DNA from: Planctomycetaceae bacterium
Lineage (GTDB): Bacteria; Planctomycetota; Planctomycetia; Pirellulales; Thermoguttaceae
Direction of reading: 5' to 3'
Assembly (NCBI GenBank): GCA_031256755.1
Contig: JAIRPZ010000243.1
Span: forward strand, 1 to 6,572
Length of the DNA stretch: 6,572 bases
The notes under the pieces were generated by a model. The model saw only the letters and a program-made list of their open reading frames with translations, searched no databases and was not told where the DNA came from. Positions 1 to 6,110 of the stretch are shown here, one piece after another (the stretch's first letter is position 1; each line of letters begins with the position of its first letter). The position numbers and the translations under genes are program-made.

Positions 1-240
1 GCATTTCAATTCGGGCAGAAACAAAAGGATATACGCAGGACATTTTTTACAAAAATAAAAAATGCCGGCAGGACTTTTATGCCGCAGGATATAGCAGCAT
101 GGGCTGCGTTTGTTTCGGAAGGCCGGACTTCTTTTTCGGACTTTTATAAATGATTCAGCAAGAGTCATAAAGGACATATTCCCCCTATTTTTGAAGAGGT
201 ATGGCATTGGGAACCTTATCGGGATCAAAAAGAAAAGCGT
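1..240 (+). pseudogene. Decayed upstream part of the SGNH-hydrolase-like gene
   Basis: The frame of the downstream fragment (241-717) stays open back to the window edge except for one TGA at 151-153. From 154 onward it reads like good coding sequence (for example EEVWHWEPYRDQKEKR) with the same codon habits as 241-717. Upstream of about 147 the third frame (bases 3-149, ending in TAA) has the more typical codon use and reads AAGYSSMGCVCFGRPDFFF, whereas frame 1 uses rare-looking ata and agg codons. This suggests a frameshift between about 125 and 153, or a nonsense mutation at 151, rather than a true gene start at 241. The 5' end lies outside the window. A sequencing error cannot be excluded. 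What is seen is the open frame and the stop; the decay is inferred. Confidence 0.4.
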
Positions 241-717
241 GTGAAACCGGCACTTCGGAAAACAGCCGCAGAGGTTCGGAAAAAACGGCTTGAGACAGGT
301 CCGGACACCCGCAGCACGGCGGCAGACCGAGAACGCACGGCTGTTTTGGAAACGCAGCGGACAGGTCTTTTCCGGCTTCTGGATTTATGCCGGGAACACG
401 GCATTTTTGTTGTTGCGGTCGTTACGCCGAAATGGTACGGGCAATCGGACTATACCCAATCGTCTTTGCGTGAGAAGACGGATGATCCGTATATTCGGGT
501 GTTGCAGGAAATTGACAAAAGACCGGACTGCGCCGTGATCCTATCGCGGGACTTTGAAGAAATTACAAGCGAAGGTTCGGACGAGGATTATCTCTTTGAT
601 TACGGACATATGACGGAAGAAGGAGCGAAGGTCTATACCAATTGGCTTATGGACCGGCTTATGGAAATGCCGAAAACCGCCGAAGCCATTCGGAACCGGA
701 CAACGGAAATTCGCTGA
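241..717 (+). CDS. SGNH/GDSL-hydrolase-like protein, C-terminal fragment
   Basis: This is a 158-codon open frame starting at GTG 241, the only start codon after the upstream stop. It has no convincing ribosome binding site. Residues 42-64 (LFRLLDLCREHGIFVVAVVTP) resemble the beta-strand and 'TP' region of SGNH-fold hydrolases and DltD/AlgX-like acyl-transfer partners. Residues 120-123 (DYGH), followed by MTEEGAKVYTNWL, match the block V Asp-x-x-His catalytic motif and its helix. The N-terminal half with the nucleophile Ser (block I GDS-type) and the oxyanion Gly/Asn blocks is missing from the open frame, so this piece alone should not be an active esterase. Family relatives usually act on envelope polysaccharide or exported substrates. 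The function here is unknown. It most likely represents the 3' end of a broken gene that begins before the window. Confidence 0.5.
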   Translation: MKPALRKTAAEVRKKRLETGPDTRSTAADRERTAVLETQRTGLFRLLDLCREHGIFVVAVVTPKWYGQSDYTQSSLREKTDDPYIRVLQEIDKRPDCAVILSRDFEEITSEGSDEDYLFDYGHMTEEGAKVYTNWLMDRLMEMPKTAEAIRNRTTEIR

Positions 718-727
718 CCGCTGTCTT

Positions 728-773
728 GATGCAAATGTCCGTTCACGCCGGTTTTGCATCGGGTTTTGCATTG
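728..773 (+). repeat. 12-bp tandem duplication plus inverted copy upstream of a promoter
   Basis: Positions 750-761 (ggttttgcatcg) and 762-773 (ggttttgcattg) are adjacent copies differing at one base. An inverted copy of the core, gatgcaaa at 728-735, pairs perfectly with tttgcatc at 753-760 (8 bp, 17-nt loop). The block ends exactly where the -35 box of the reductase promoter begins (774). It may be an operator, a terminator-like hairpin for the upstream fragment (no T-run directly follows), or simply a slippage product. The repeats are seen; a regulatory role is inferred. Confidence 0.45.
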
Positions 774-801
774 TTGACAAATTTTTTCTATGCTTTACAA
801 T
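774..801 (+). promoter_or_regulatory. Sigma-70-type promoter for the aldo/keto reductase
   Basis: A perfect -35 TTGACA (774-779) is followed by a 16-bp T-rich spacer and a -10 TACAAT (796-801, 5 of 6 consensus). Transcription should start near 808, leaving a leader of about 75 nt before the ATG at 884. A good ribosome binding site (aaagga, 8 nt before the ATG) lies at the end of that leader. The position between the broken upstream gene and the reductase indicates independent transcription. Confidence 0.7.
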
Positions 802-883
802 CATATTTTAACTGTTTCATCCGCAGCACGGTTTCATACACGGCTGACAAGACGGCGAACAAGAATTTCAAAGGATCAATAAC

Positions 884-1807
884 ATGACAAAAATAAGTTT
901 AACAGACACTTACACACTGACCAACGGCGTAACAATTCCATGCATCGGCTACGGGTTATGGCAGGTTCCCAATGACGCAAAGACCGTTGCGGTGATCGGC
1001 AATGCTCTGAAATGCGGTTATCGGCATCTTGATACCGCTGCCGCTTACTTCAATGAAGAAAGTGTCGGCAAAGCCGTCCAACAAAGCGGAATTGCCCGCA
1101 GCGAACTCTTCATCACCAGCAAAGTTTGGAACTCCAACCGCGGTTATGACAAAACCATTGCCGCCTTTGAAGAGACCCTCCGCAAACTGCAAATGGATTA
1201 CCTTGACCTGTATCTTATCCATTGGCCGGCTAACGAAATTTGGTTTGCCAACACCGGAACAGTCGATGATCCGATTGCGGGTCCGTATGTGCCGGAAAAC
1301 AAAACACCGTTTGCAAACTGGCAGGAAGTCAATACCGACACGTGGAAAGCATTGGAAACGCTCTACAAACAAAAACGGATTCGGGCAATTGGTGTCAGCA
1401 ATTTTCTTGTCCATCACCTCGAATCGCTGAAAAAAAGAGCCGAGATTGCACCGATGGTCAATCAGATTGAATTTCACCCCGGTTATCCGCAGCAGGAAAC
1501 GGTCAATTACTGCCGGAAGAGCGGTATTGTTGTCGAGGCGTGGAGTCCTCTCGGTTCCGGCAGAATGCTGGCGCATCCCGTTTTGCAGGAAATTGCGGCG
1601 AAGTACAGCAAATCGGCAGCGCAGATTTGTCTTCGGTGGTGTTTGCAGCGGGACACACTTCCGCTGCCGAAATCGGTAACCGAAGAGCGGATCAGGGAAA
1701 ACGCCGCTGTGTTTGATTTTGATATTTCGGCAGCGGATATGCAGCGGATTGATACGCTTCCCGAATCGGGCTTTTCCGGTTTTCATCCCGACAAAAACAA
1801 TTTTTAA
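884..1807 (+). CDS. Aldo/keto reductase, NAD(P)H-dependent (AKR family)
   Basis: This 307-residue cytoplasmic oxidoreductase has the usual length of the (alpha/beta)8-barrel AKR family, which reduces aldehydes and ketones with NAD(P)H. The full catalytic tetrad is visible: Asp50 and Tyr55 in LDTAAAYFNEESVG, Lys80 in ITSKVWN, and His113 in YLIHWP. The family signatures GVSNF (170-174), the N-Q-x-E-x-H-P stretch (193-199) and the cofactor-binding LPKSVTEERIREN (261-273) are all present. The C-terminus SGFHPDKNNF resembles the 2,5-diketogluconate reductase-like (AKR5-type) branch. An insertion at about 117-150, before the helix leading to GVSNF, is also seen in many bacterial homologues. The start is supported by the aaagga ribosome binding site and the promoter at 774-801. 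The gene stands alone and converges with the VWA-protein gene. The exact substrate cannot be read from the sequence. Confidence 0.95.
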   Translation: MTKISLTDTYTLTNGVTIPCIGYGLWQVPNDAKTVAVIGNALKCGYRHLDTAAAYFNEESVGKAVQQSGIARSELFITSKVWNSNRGYDKTIAAFEETLRKLQMDYLDLYLIHWPANEIWFANTGTVDDPIAGPYVPENKTPFANWQEVNTDTWKALETLYKQKRIRAIGVSNFLVHHLESLKKRAEIAPMVNQIEFHPGYPQQETVNYCRKSGIVVEAWSPLGSGRMLAHPVLQEIAAKYSKSAAQICLRWCLQRDTLPLPKSVTEERIRENAAVFDFDISAADMQRIDTLPESGFSGFHPDKNNF

Positions 1808-1824
1808 GCAAGGTTTAAGCAAGG
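1803..1824 (+). repeat. 11-bp tandem duplication over the reductase stop codon
   Basis: tttaagcaagg occurs twice back to back (1803-1813 and 1814-1824). The first copy contains the TAA stop of the aldo/keto reductase and the second lies just downstream in the convergent intergenic gap. The product length is not affected. It looks like a recent slippage duplication. Confidence 0.7.
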
Positions 1825-1866
1825 TTGTTGACCGGTTGCTTGAATCTCCGGCTCCGGCAGTTTCCG

Positions 1867-1892
1867 GCGGCAGCGGAGTCCGCGGCTGCCGC
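1867..1892. terminator. Possible hairpin between convergent genes
   Basis: A perfect 8-bp GC-rich inverted repeat (gcggcagc at 1867-1874, gctgccgc at 1885-1892) with a 10-nt loop sits in the 90-bp gap between two convergent genes, where a bidirectional terminator is expected. There is no T-run on either side, so intrinsic termination is uncertain. The stem ends 5 bp before the stop codon of the minus-strand gene. Confidence 0.25.
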
Positions 1893-1897
1893 AACGG

Positions 1898-4183
1898 CTA
1901 CACCAGTCCCCAGTATTTACGCAGAAACCATTCGGACGCAAGAAGCAATACGAACAACAACAGCACCGTCCAGTGATCGTAGAGCGTTGTTTTCGTTTCC
2001 CGCTTTTCGACTAATTCACCGCTCTGTTTGATCAGTTCGGTAATCAATGCGCCGAATTGTTCATGCGGTACACTTTTCCCGCCGGTGACGGATGCGATGT
2101 CCGACAGCAATTTCGGATACGCTGCCGGATTGTCCAATTCCAGATTGCGGTTCTGCACTAAAAAACGTGTTTCTGCCGTTTTCGTTTCTCCTTCTAATTC
2201 TGTTTCCGCACGGATCACATAATCTCCCGAAAATTCCGTTGACCGGAATGAACCGGTCGGTACGCCGTCTGCCGTCACCATCGCCGCATTTTCTGTCTTG
2301 TGATCCGGTTTCAGGACTGAAACCTTGACCGGAAAATTGCGGACTTCTTCTCCTGCCTTGTTTCGCATAAACACCTGAAACTTCACCGGATCGCCGGGGA
2401 ACAGCCGGCTGCTCTCCAAAACGATCCAGCAATCGCCGCTGCCGCCGCCTTCCATTTTCGCCAGCCACAAGACGACCTGCCGCCAAAATGTTTTGTGTTC
2501 TTCGGTAAAACCCGCCAAACGCCAGCGGTACGTGCTGTCGCCCGCAAATGCCAGCACCCGTCCAAGCCCGGACATTTGTGCGGCAAGCAGTTTTTGTCCG
2601 TCTGTGCCGGCAGCAAGCAGCACCGCTCCCGGCTTTAATTTGTCCAGCCGGTTTGCTCCCATCAGCGGCGGCAATTTCGTCCAGCGTTCTTCGTTCTGTT
2701 TCGGATTCGGGTCAAGCCGCAGCACGAAATGCCGCTTGCCGCTGTCCGTCAGTTGCATCGGAATCGGGATCAGCGGCGACCAATGAATATCCTGCCGAAT
2801 CGGCTGATTCGGCGGCTGCCTGTCCGCACGCGAAAGGACAAACGGCGATACCTCGGCAAGGGGCGTGTCGGCATATCCTCCCGCACCGAAGGCATACAAA
2901 CCGCCGAGCAAAATCAATCCCGCTCCGTCTTCTTTAACCTGTTTGGTCAACTCCCGCAGTTCTTCCGGTGTGAACATAGCGGCATCAATACTGTCCAGAA
3001 TAAAAACATTATACGGTACGGCATCGTGCAGGGCGTGCAGCAATCCCCCTTTCTTATCGATCCGCAAATAGTTCACGTTAATATCCGGCGATGCGTGAAG
3101 CGACTGCCGGAGCGGTCCTTGCTCGAAGTTGCGCTGCCCCTGAATAAAGAGGACTTTCAAGCCGCCATCAACGACTCGGATAAAGCCGCTCTGTTCGTTG
3201 TTCCGGTCGGACAATTCCTTTTCCTGCGGCGGAACTTTCACCGTGTATTTGAACACGCCGGTATGCTGCGGCGCATAGGAAAAATGAAACGGCACGGCTT
3301 GCCCGTCTTCCTTCGCTTGGACTTCTGTTTGTGCAACGGCTTCCATAGACAGGACGGATGTCCCCTGTTCGTTTGTGTTGTTCGTCTCAAAAAGGAGTTG
3401 TACCGGAATTTTTTGATCGGTAAATCCGGTAATCCGTATTGTGCCGGTGATTTGTAATTTGTTTTTGACGAACACGCGGTCATTGGACTGTACGGAGTCC
3501 ACCGAGATGTCCCGTGTATTTCCGGCGAGACCGGCTTGTCCCAGCGGTACGGTATAAAGCGGGATACCGGCATCGCGCAGGCGGCCGGCGGCATCTTGCG
3601 GTAAGATGTCTCTGCTTGGCCGGGTTCGCTGTGCGCCGTCCGTCAGCATCACGGCAGCCAAAATTCGTTTGCCGGCGGAACGTTCCCGGAGTTGATCGAG
3701 AATGAAGCCGACAGCGGTTTCTGCACCGTCGGGAATTTCGGGAAGATCGGAACATTGACCGTCGCGGCATTCCAGCGGAGCAAGAGCGGTATCGAAGGTA
3801 AATGCTTTGAGTTCAGAGTATCGGGCGAGTTGCCTGAGTTGGGGGGCGGCATCATCGAGGGCTTTTTTGGCGGTGTTGAACCGGGTTGCACCGCCGATTT
3901 CATCATTCCGGGACATGCTTTGAGAGCGATCCAGAAGAATTTGTACGGAGGCGGCAAGACGGTGAGACGCTGTGTAAACGAGTACCGGACGAAGCATCGC
4001 GAAGAGCAATACGGTAAGCGCGAGATAGCGGAGTGTTAGGAGAATCCGCTGCCCATGAACTGAAGATGCAAGTCCGGCGTTCATTCCCGGCTTCCGCATC
4101 CAGATTACTGCGGCAAGAAGTGCTGTCATGACCGCAACGGCTGTATAACTGCCGAAGAGCGGATAAAATGAAAGGCGAAGCAT
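1898..4183 (-). CDS. Membrane-anchored VWA / GATase1-like domain protein
   Basis: This 761-residue protein starts at ATG 4183; an ATG 33 bp upstream (4216) would add only 11 atypical residues. Counted from 4183, two N-terminal membrane helices lie at about 12-29 and 46-69. A von Willebrand factor A domain follows, with an intact metal-binding (MIDAS) DxSxS motif (DRSQS, 85-89) and the LTDGAQ strand at about 180-185. A beta-rich region comes next. Then a glutamine-amidotransferase-like (GATase1-like) Rossmann segment spans about 342-580, with strands LKVLFIQG, YNVFILDS, GAGLILLGG and VLAFAGDSTYRW; no catalytic Cys nucleophile is obvious. A single C-terminal membrane helix (about 738-756) ends in EWFLRKYWGLV. 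This BatA/aerotolerance-like architecture is common in Planctomycetota, often near MoxR ATPase and DUF58 genes, none of which is in this window. The bulk should face the periplasm, held between membrane helices. A role in envelope-associated complex assembly or metal-dependent protein binding is inferred. Confidence 0.88.
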   Translation of the reverse strand: MLRLSFYPLFGSYTAVAVMTALLAAVIWMRKPGMNAGLASSVHGQRILLTLRYLALTVLLFAMLRPVLVYTASHRLAASVQILLDRSQSMSRNDEIGGATRFNTAKKALDDAAPQLRQLARYSELKAFTFDTALAPLECRDGQCSDLPEIPDGAETAVGFILDQLRERSAGKRILAAVMLTDGAQRTRPSRDILPQDAAGRLRDAGIPLYTVPLGQAGLAGNTRDISVDSVQSNDRVFVKNKLQITGTIRITGFTDQKIPVQLLFETNNTNEQGTSVLSMEAVAQTEVQAKEDGQAVPFHFSYAPQHTGVFKYTVKVPPQEKELSDRNNEQSGFIRVVDGGLKVLFIQGQRNFEQGPLRQSLHASPDINVNYLRIDKKGGLLHALHDAVPYNVFILDSIDAAMFTPEELRELTKQVKEDGAGLILLGGLYAFGAGGYADTPLAEVSPFVLSRADRQPPNQPIRQDIHWSPLIPIPMQLTDSGKRHFVLRLDPNPKQNEERWTKLPPLMGANRLDKLKPGAVLLAAGTDGQKLLAAQMSGLGRVLAFAGDSTYRWRLAGFTEEHKTFWRQVVLWLAKMEGGGSGDCWIVLESSRLFPGDPVKFQVFMRNKAGEEVRNFPVKVSVLKPDHKTENAAMVTADGVPTGSFRSTEFSGDYVIRAETELEGETKTAETRFLVQNRNLELDNPAAYPKLLSDIASVTGGKSVPHEQFGALITELIKQSGELVEKRETKTTLYDHWTVLLLFVLLLASEWFLRKYWGLV

Positions 4184-4190
4184 AGGCGTT

Positions 4191-4219
4191 ATTATAACAC
4201 AGATGTCCCTGTCCATAAA
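4191..4219 (-). promoter_or_regulatory. Promoter of the VWA-protein gene, probably leaderless
   Basis: On the minus strand a perfect -10 box TATAAT (4191-4196) ends only 7 nt before the ATG at 4183. A weak -35 (tttatg, 4214-4219) lies 17 bp upstream. Transcription would begin at or one to two bases before the ATG, giving an mRNA without a 5' leader. No Shine-Dalgarno sequence is present before this ATG, which agrees with leaderless translation. The hexamer is seen; leaderless initiation is inferred. Confidence 0.5.
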
Positions 4220-4554
4220 GTTTTGAATAGCCCGCCCGAATTCCGAACCGGGCGTTGATCATTGAGACGTTTTTTTACGAAACAATAAAAAAGTGAAGCA
4301 AAAAAGTTTCGTAAATATGAAACAGAAACATGAAGCGTACCGTGTCGGCGCAATTATTCTGTTCGGTACCGGCTGTGCGCCGCAACAATTTGCCGAACTC
4401 CTGCTTTGATCAGAAGGCAGCATTCTGCCGATTGGAATGGCTTCACGAAATACGGATTTTCAGGACAAAACAGGATAAAAAATGAAAAAACTTGCATAAT
4501 CCTGTAAAATCCCGGTCTAAAATAAAAAAATGTCCCGGCAAGGGCAGTCCGCCG
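4217..4554. other. Gene-free region with several inverted repeats
   Basis: No recognisable gene is seen here. A GC hairpin, cgcccg (4233-4238) with cgggcg (4249-4254), lies just upstream of the VWA-gene promoter. A 10-bp perfect inverted repeat, tttacgaaac (4274-4283) and gtttcgtaaa (4306-4315), has a 22-nt A-rich spacer. It is followed by another gaaac at 4319-4323, so that gtttcgtaaatatgaaac (4306-4323) is itself an imperfect palindrome. A second inverted repeat, acaggat (4470-4476) and atcctgt (4499-4505), also has a 22-nt A-rich spacer. A small hairpin ggcag/ctgcc is near 4413-4426. A 30-codon open frame (4317-4409) has no ribosome binding site and no recognisable product. The region separates two minus-strand genes and may hold regulator sites for the VWA gene or a decayed sequence. 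Confidence 0.4.
4524..4554 (-). terminator. Weak candidate terminator after the NRDE gene
   Basis: Reading the minus strand, the NRDE stop codon (4555-4557) is followed by a GC-rich stretch that can form a short imperfect stem (gccg at 4551-4554 with cggc at 4536-4539, or ccc/ggg at 4534-4544). A run of seven T (4524-4530) and further T-rich sequence follow. The location and T-run suit an intrinsic terminator, but the stem is only 3-4 bp. Confidence 0.3.
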
Positions 4555-5394
4555 TTATTGCACTGCCGCCGTACCGGCTGCTGCGGCAGCCGCTTGAGCA
4601 GCGGCTTCTCTTGCTTTCGCTTCTTTTGCGGCGGCGGCGGCTCTTGCGGCTCGATCCGTCGAAAGCACTTGCCGGAGCAATGCCGAGATTTCTTCAAAAG
4701 GACGTTCATCAAGCGAACCGGCGGAATACTGCATCACCGACCGCTGCGTTTTTTCAGTCAGCGAAACCACCATAGACGAGACCGTCCGCAAATTCGGTTT
4801 TTTGACAAGAATACCCATTTTGCCGGAGGCATCAGGATTGCGTGAAAATGTCCGGTTGGCAACGGCAAAAAAGGAAATGGCGGAATCGATCCGTTGCAGC
4901 GTCAGCAGGCGGCGGACAAACTCCTGCCGGTCATCCCGCTTATCATCGAGGCGGTTTTCCGAGAGGATGTGCAGACCGGGACCAAATTTTTCCATTTCGA
5001 TCTCCTCACCGCCATAGACCGCACCGCCGCTGGCACGGTCTACACAAAGGAAATGACCGCCCGCATAATTTCCAGTTAAAAGTTCGCGTTGTGCCAGATC
5101 AAGGGCTTCTTCGGCATTTTGGCAGCCGAGTAATTCCCGGCAAAGTATTCCGCGGGATTTCGGTTCTTCGGGAATAACCCGTTTCGGACAATTAACAACA
5201 GCACAAAAAAGACCGTACTGATTCACGCCAGCCCAGGTTCCGCCGGCTTTTTGATCCACACCGCACACCACGCGGGGACGACCGGACTGGATTTTCGGCG
5301 GCAGAGACGGACGTTCAGGGTCTTCTTCCCGATTGAGTGCAATCAAAAGCGGTGCTTCGCTGACTTTTTTGTAATAAACGGCAATAATTCCCAT
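4555..5394 (-). CDS. NRDE/TANGO2-family protein with alanine-rich tail
   Basis: The 279-residue product belongs to the NRDE (transport and Golgi organisation 2) family, whose members look like N-terminal-nucleophile hydrolases. In eukaryotes TANGO2 is linked to haem and lipid handling; the bacterial role is unclear. The family motif appears as NREED (21-25) in ALNREEDPERPSLPP, and the second signature GGTWAGVNQYGLF is at 51-63. SENRLDD (145-151) is another typical patch. Most members start Met-Cys, with Cys2 conserved; here residue 2 is Gly (MGIIAVYY), so the presumed nucleophile is absent. Residues 247-279 form an Ala/Lys/Glu-rich, probably helical extension beyond the usual end. The ATG is preceded by an in-frame TGA 15 bp upstream and only a weak GAG ribosome-binding element. 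A consensus promoter lies at 5489-5516. Soluble and cytoplasmic by appearance. Confidence 0.85.
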   Translation of the reverse strand: MGIIAVYYKKVSEAPLLIALNREEDPERPSLPPKIQSGRPRVVCGVDQKAGGTWAGVNQYGLFCAVVNCPKRVIPEEPKSRGILCRELLGCQNAEEALDLAQRELLTGNYAGGHFLCVDRASGGAVYGGEEIEMEKFGPGLHILSENRLDDKRDDRQEFVRRLLTLQRIDSAISFFAVANRTFSRNPDASGKMGILVKKPNLRTVSSMVVSLTEKTQRSVMQYSAGSLDERPFEEISALLRQVLSTDRAARAAAAAKEAKAREAAAQAAAAAAGTAAVQ

Positions 5395-5462
5395 AATCTC
5401 ACGAAATCACATGCAAACGGCAGCCCACTATACCGCCGCAATATCCTTATATCCTCTCCGCT

Positions 5463-5487
5463 GCCGTGCATTGCCGCAGCGCACGGC
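5463..5487 (-). other. Hairpin at the 5' end of the NRDE transcript
   Basis: A perfect 7-bp GC-rich inverted repeat (gccgtgc at 5463-5469, gcacggc at 5481-5487) with an 11-nt loop begins at the predicted transcription start (about 5482) of the NRDE gene. A stem at the extreme 5' end could stabilise the mRNA. Its effect is inferred. Confidence 0.35.
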
Positions 5488-5488
5488 T

Positions 5489-5516
5489 ATTATAGCATAG
5501 ATCGGCAACGTGTCAA
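5489..5516 (-). promoter_or_regulatory. Consensus sigma-70 promoter for the NRDE gene
   Basis: On the minus strand, TTGACA (5511-5516) and TATAAT (5489-5494) are both perfect consensus hexamers separated by 16 bp. The predicted start near 5482 gives a leader of about 88 nt before the ATG at 5394. This is the strongest-looking promoter in the window. Confidence 0.75.
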
Positions 5517-5622
5517 ATTACAGGTTTAGCCGGACACGCCGCTTGCCGGTTTTGTCCGAAAACGCTGAAACAAAAATCGGATTAGATAAAATAGACAAAT
5601 TGTGATTGATTGGGCTGTTTAG

Positions 5623-5650
5623 AAAAAATCGGCAGGTTTTCCGTCTGCCG
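5623..5650 (-). terminator. Rho-independent terminator
   Basis: On the minus strand CGGCAG (5645-5650), a 9-nt loop and CTGCCG (5630-5635) form a 6-bp GC stem, followed after one A by six T (5623-5628). It lies 87 bp after the end of the methyltransferase pseudogene and just before the NRDE promoter. It therefore should end transcripts coming through cmr6 and the remnant, and probably was the original terminator of the methyltransferase gene. Confidence 0.7.
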
Positions 5651-5736
5651 GACAACGGTTTCGCTCGACCGGCATCTGCTGAAGTATAGCAAGGTCAAAC
5701 GGACGAAGAATTGCAGCATTTGAACATCAATGCCTG

Positions 5737-6098
5737 TCAACAACGTTCAATAACCGTGTGGTCTTGACACGAAACTCTCACCGCAACATAAATAACTGTA
5801 CCAGCAATGAAAATGCTTAACCGCATTGGAGAAAACATTATTTGTGATTTGTGATTTCGCAATGGAGCGGCATAATGTTACTGTTGCCGTCATTGCGGCT
5901 ATCACACCATATAAACCGTGATATTTCCTTCGAATGACGGTCTTCCAAGAAAACGGCAAGTCCGGCATTACCCAACACAAACGGCGAGGAAAAAACAGGT
6001 GTCTCGGCAGCCCAATCGCTGTAACGCGTGCCGAATTTTTCGGACAGAAATGCTTCTTCCGACATAATAATACATTCATAATAGAGAACCAAAATAAG
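5737..6098 (-). pseudogene. Isoprenylcysteine-methyltransferase-like pseudogene, 5' truncated, frameshifted
   Basis: Three minus-strand frames together read as the C-terminal part of a membrane methyltransferase of the ICMT/phospholipid-methyltransferase type. Segment one (6098 to about 5996) gives LYYECIIMSEEAFLSEKFG, then RYSDWAAETPVF, the family's E-E-x-x-L-x-x-x-F-G-x-x-Y-x-x-W signature. After a T6 run (5990-5995) the match moves to another frame: PDLPFSWKTVIRRKYHG, then LYGVIAAMTATVTL. After a 7-bp tandem duplication (5840-5853) it moves to the third frame: LSIFIAGTVIYVAVR, a last membrane helix, ending at TGA 5737-5739. The upstream membrane helices and SAM-binding region are absent: the coding signal begins right after the cmr6 stop. 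One in-frame TAA (6099-6101) lies directly upstream. No functional product is expected. Intact members of this group methylate lipids or C-terminal cysteines at the membrane; the original substrate is unknown. The multi-frame reading comes from the sequence; the family name rests on motif recognition. Confidence 0.75.
5840..5853 (-). repeat. 7-bp tandem duplication causing a frameshift
   Basis: atttgtg is present twice in a row on the plus strand (5840-5846 and 5847-5853). Deleting one copy joins the second and third segments of the methyltransferase remnant into one frame, reading AKSQIMFSPMRLSIFIAG across the join. This makes the duplication a likely inactivating event. Confidence 0.7.
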
Positions 6099-6110
6099 TT
6101 AAGACAGAAC

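Larger units (their letters stand above)
5395..5736. other. Intergenic region between the NRDE gene and the methyltransferase pseudogene
   Basis: This gap contains the NRDE leader (5395 to about 5482) with a hairpin, the NRDE promoter (5489-5516) and a terminator (5623-5650) that serves minus-strand transcription arriving from the right. Between 5517 and 5620, and between 5651 and 5736, no gene, RNA or convincing repeat was recognised. Confidence 0.5.

Noticed and set aside
956..1894. 312-residue open frame antisense to the aldo/keto reductase
   Set aside because: It mirrors a gene with full catalytic motifs on the other strand, has no recognisable domain and has unnatural composition.
2729..3457. 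242-residue plus-strand frame inside the VWA-protein gene
   Set aside because: It is antisense to a well-supported domain protein, has no motif and has no ribosome binding site.
4317..4409. 30-codon plus-strand frame with LFGTGC resembling a lipobox
   Set aside because: It has no ribosome binding site, a poor lipobox (Gly at -3) and a very short product; it is not distinguishable from chance.
4443..4712. 89-residue minus-strand frame overlapping the 3' end of the NRDE gene
   Set aside because: It is an out-of-frame reading of the alanine-rich tail, producing a low-complexity Pro/Arg-rich product.
5395..5736. Possible CRISPR array or leader near cmr6
   Set aside because: No regularly spaced repeats were found here or elsewhere in the window.
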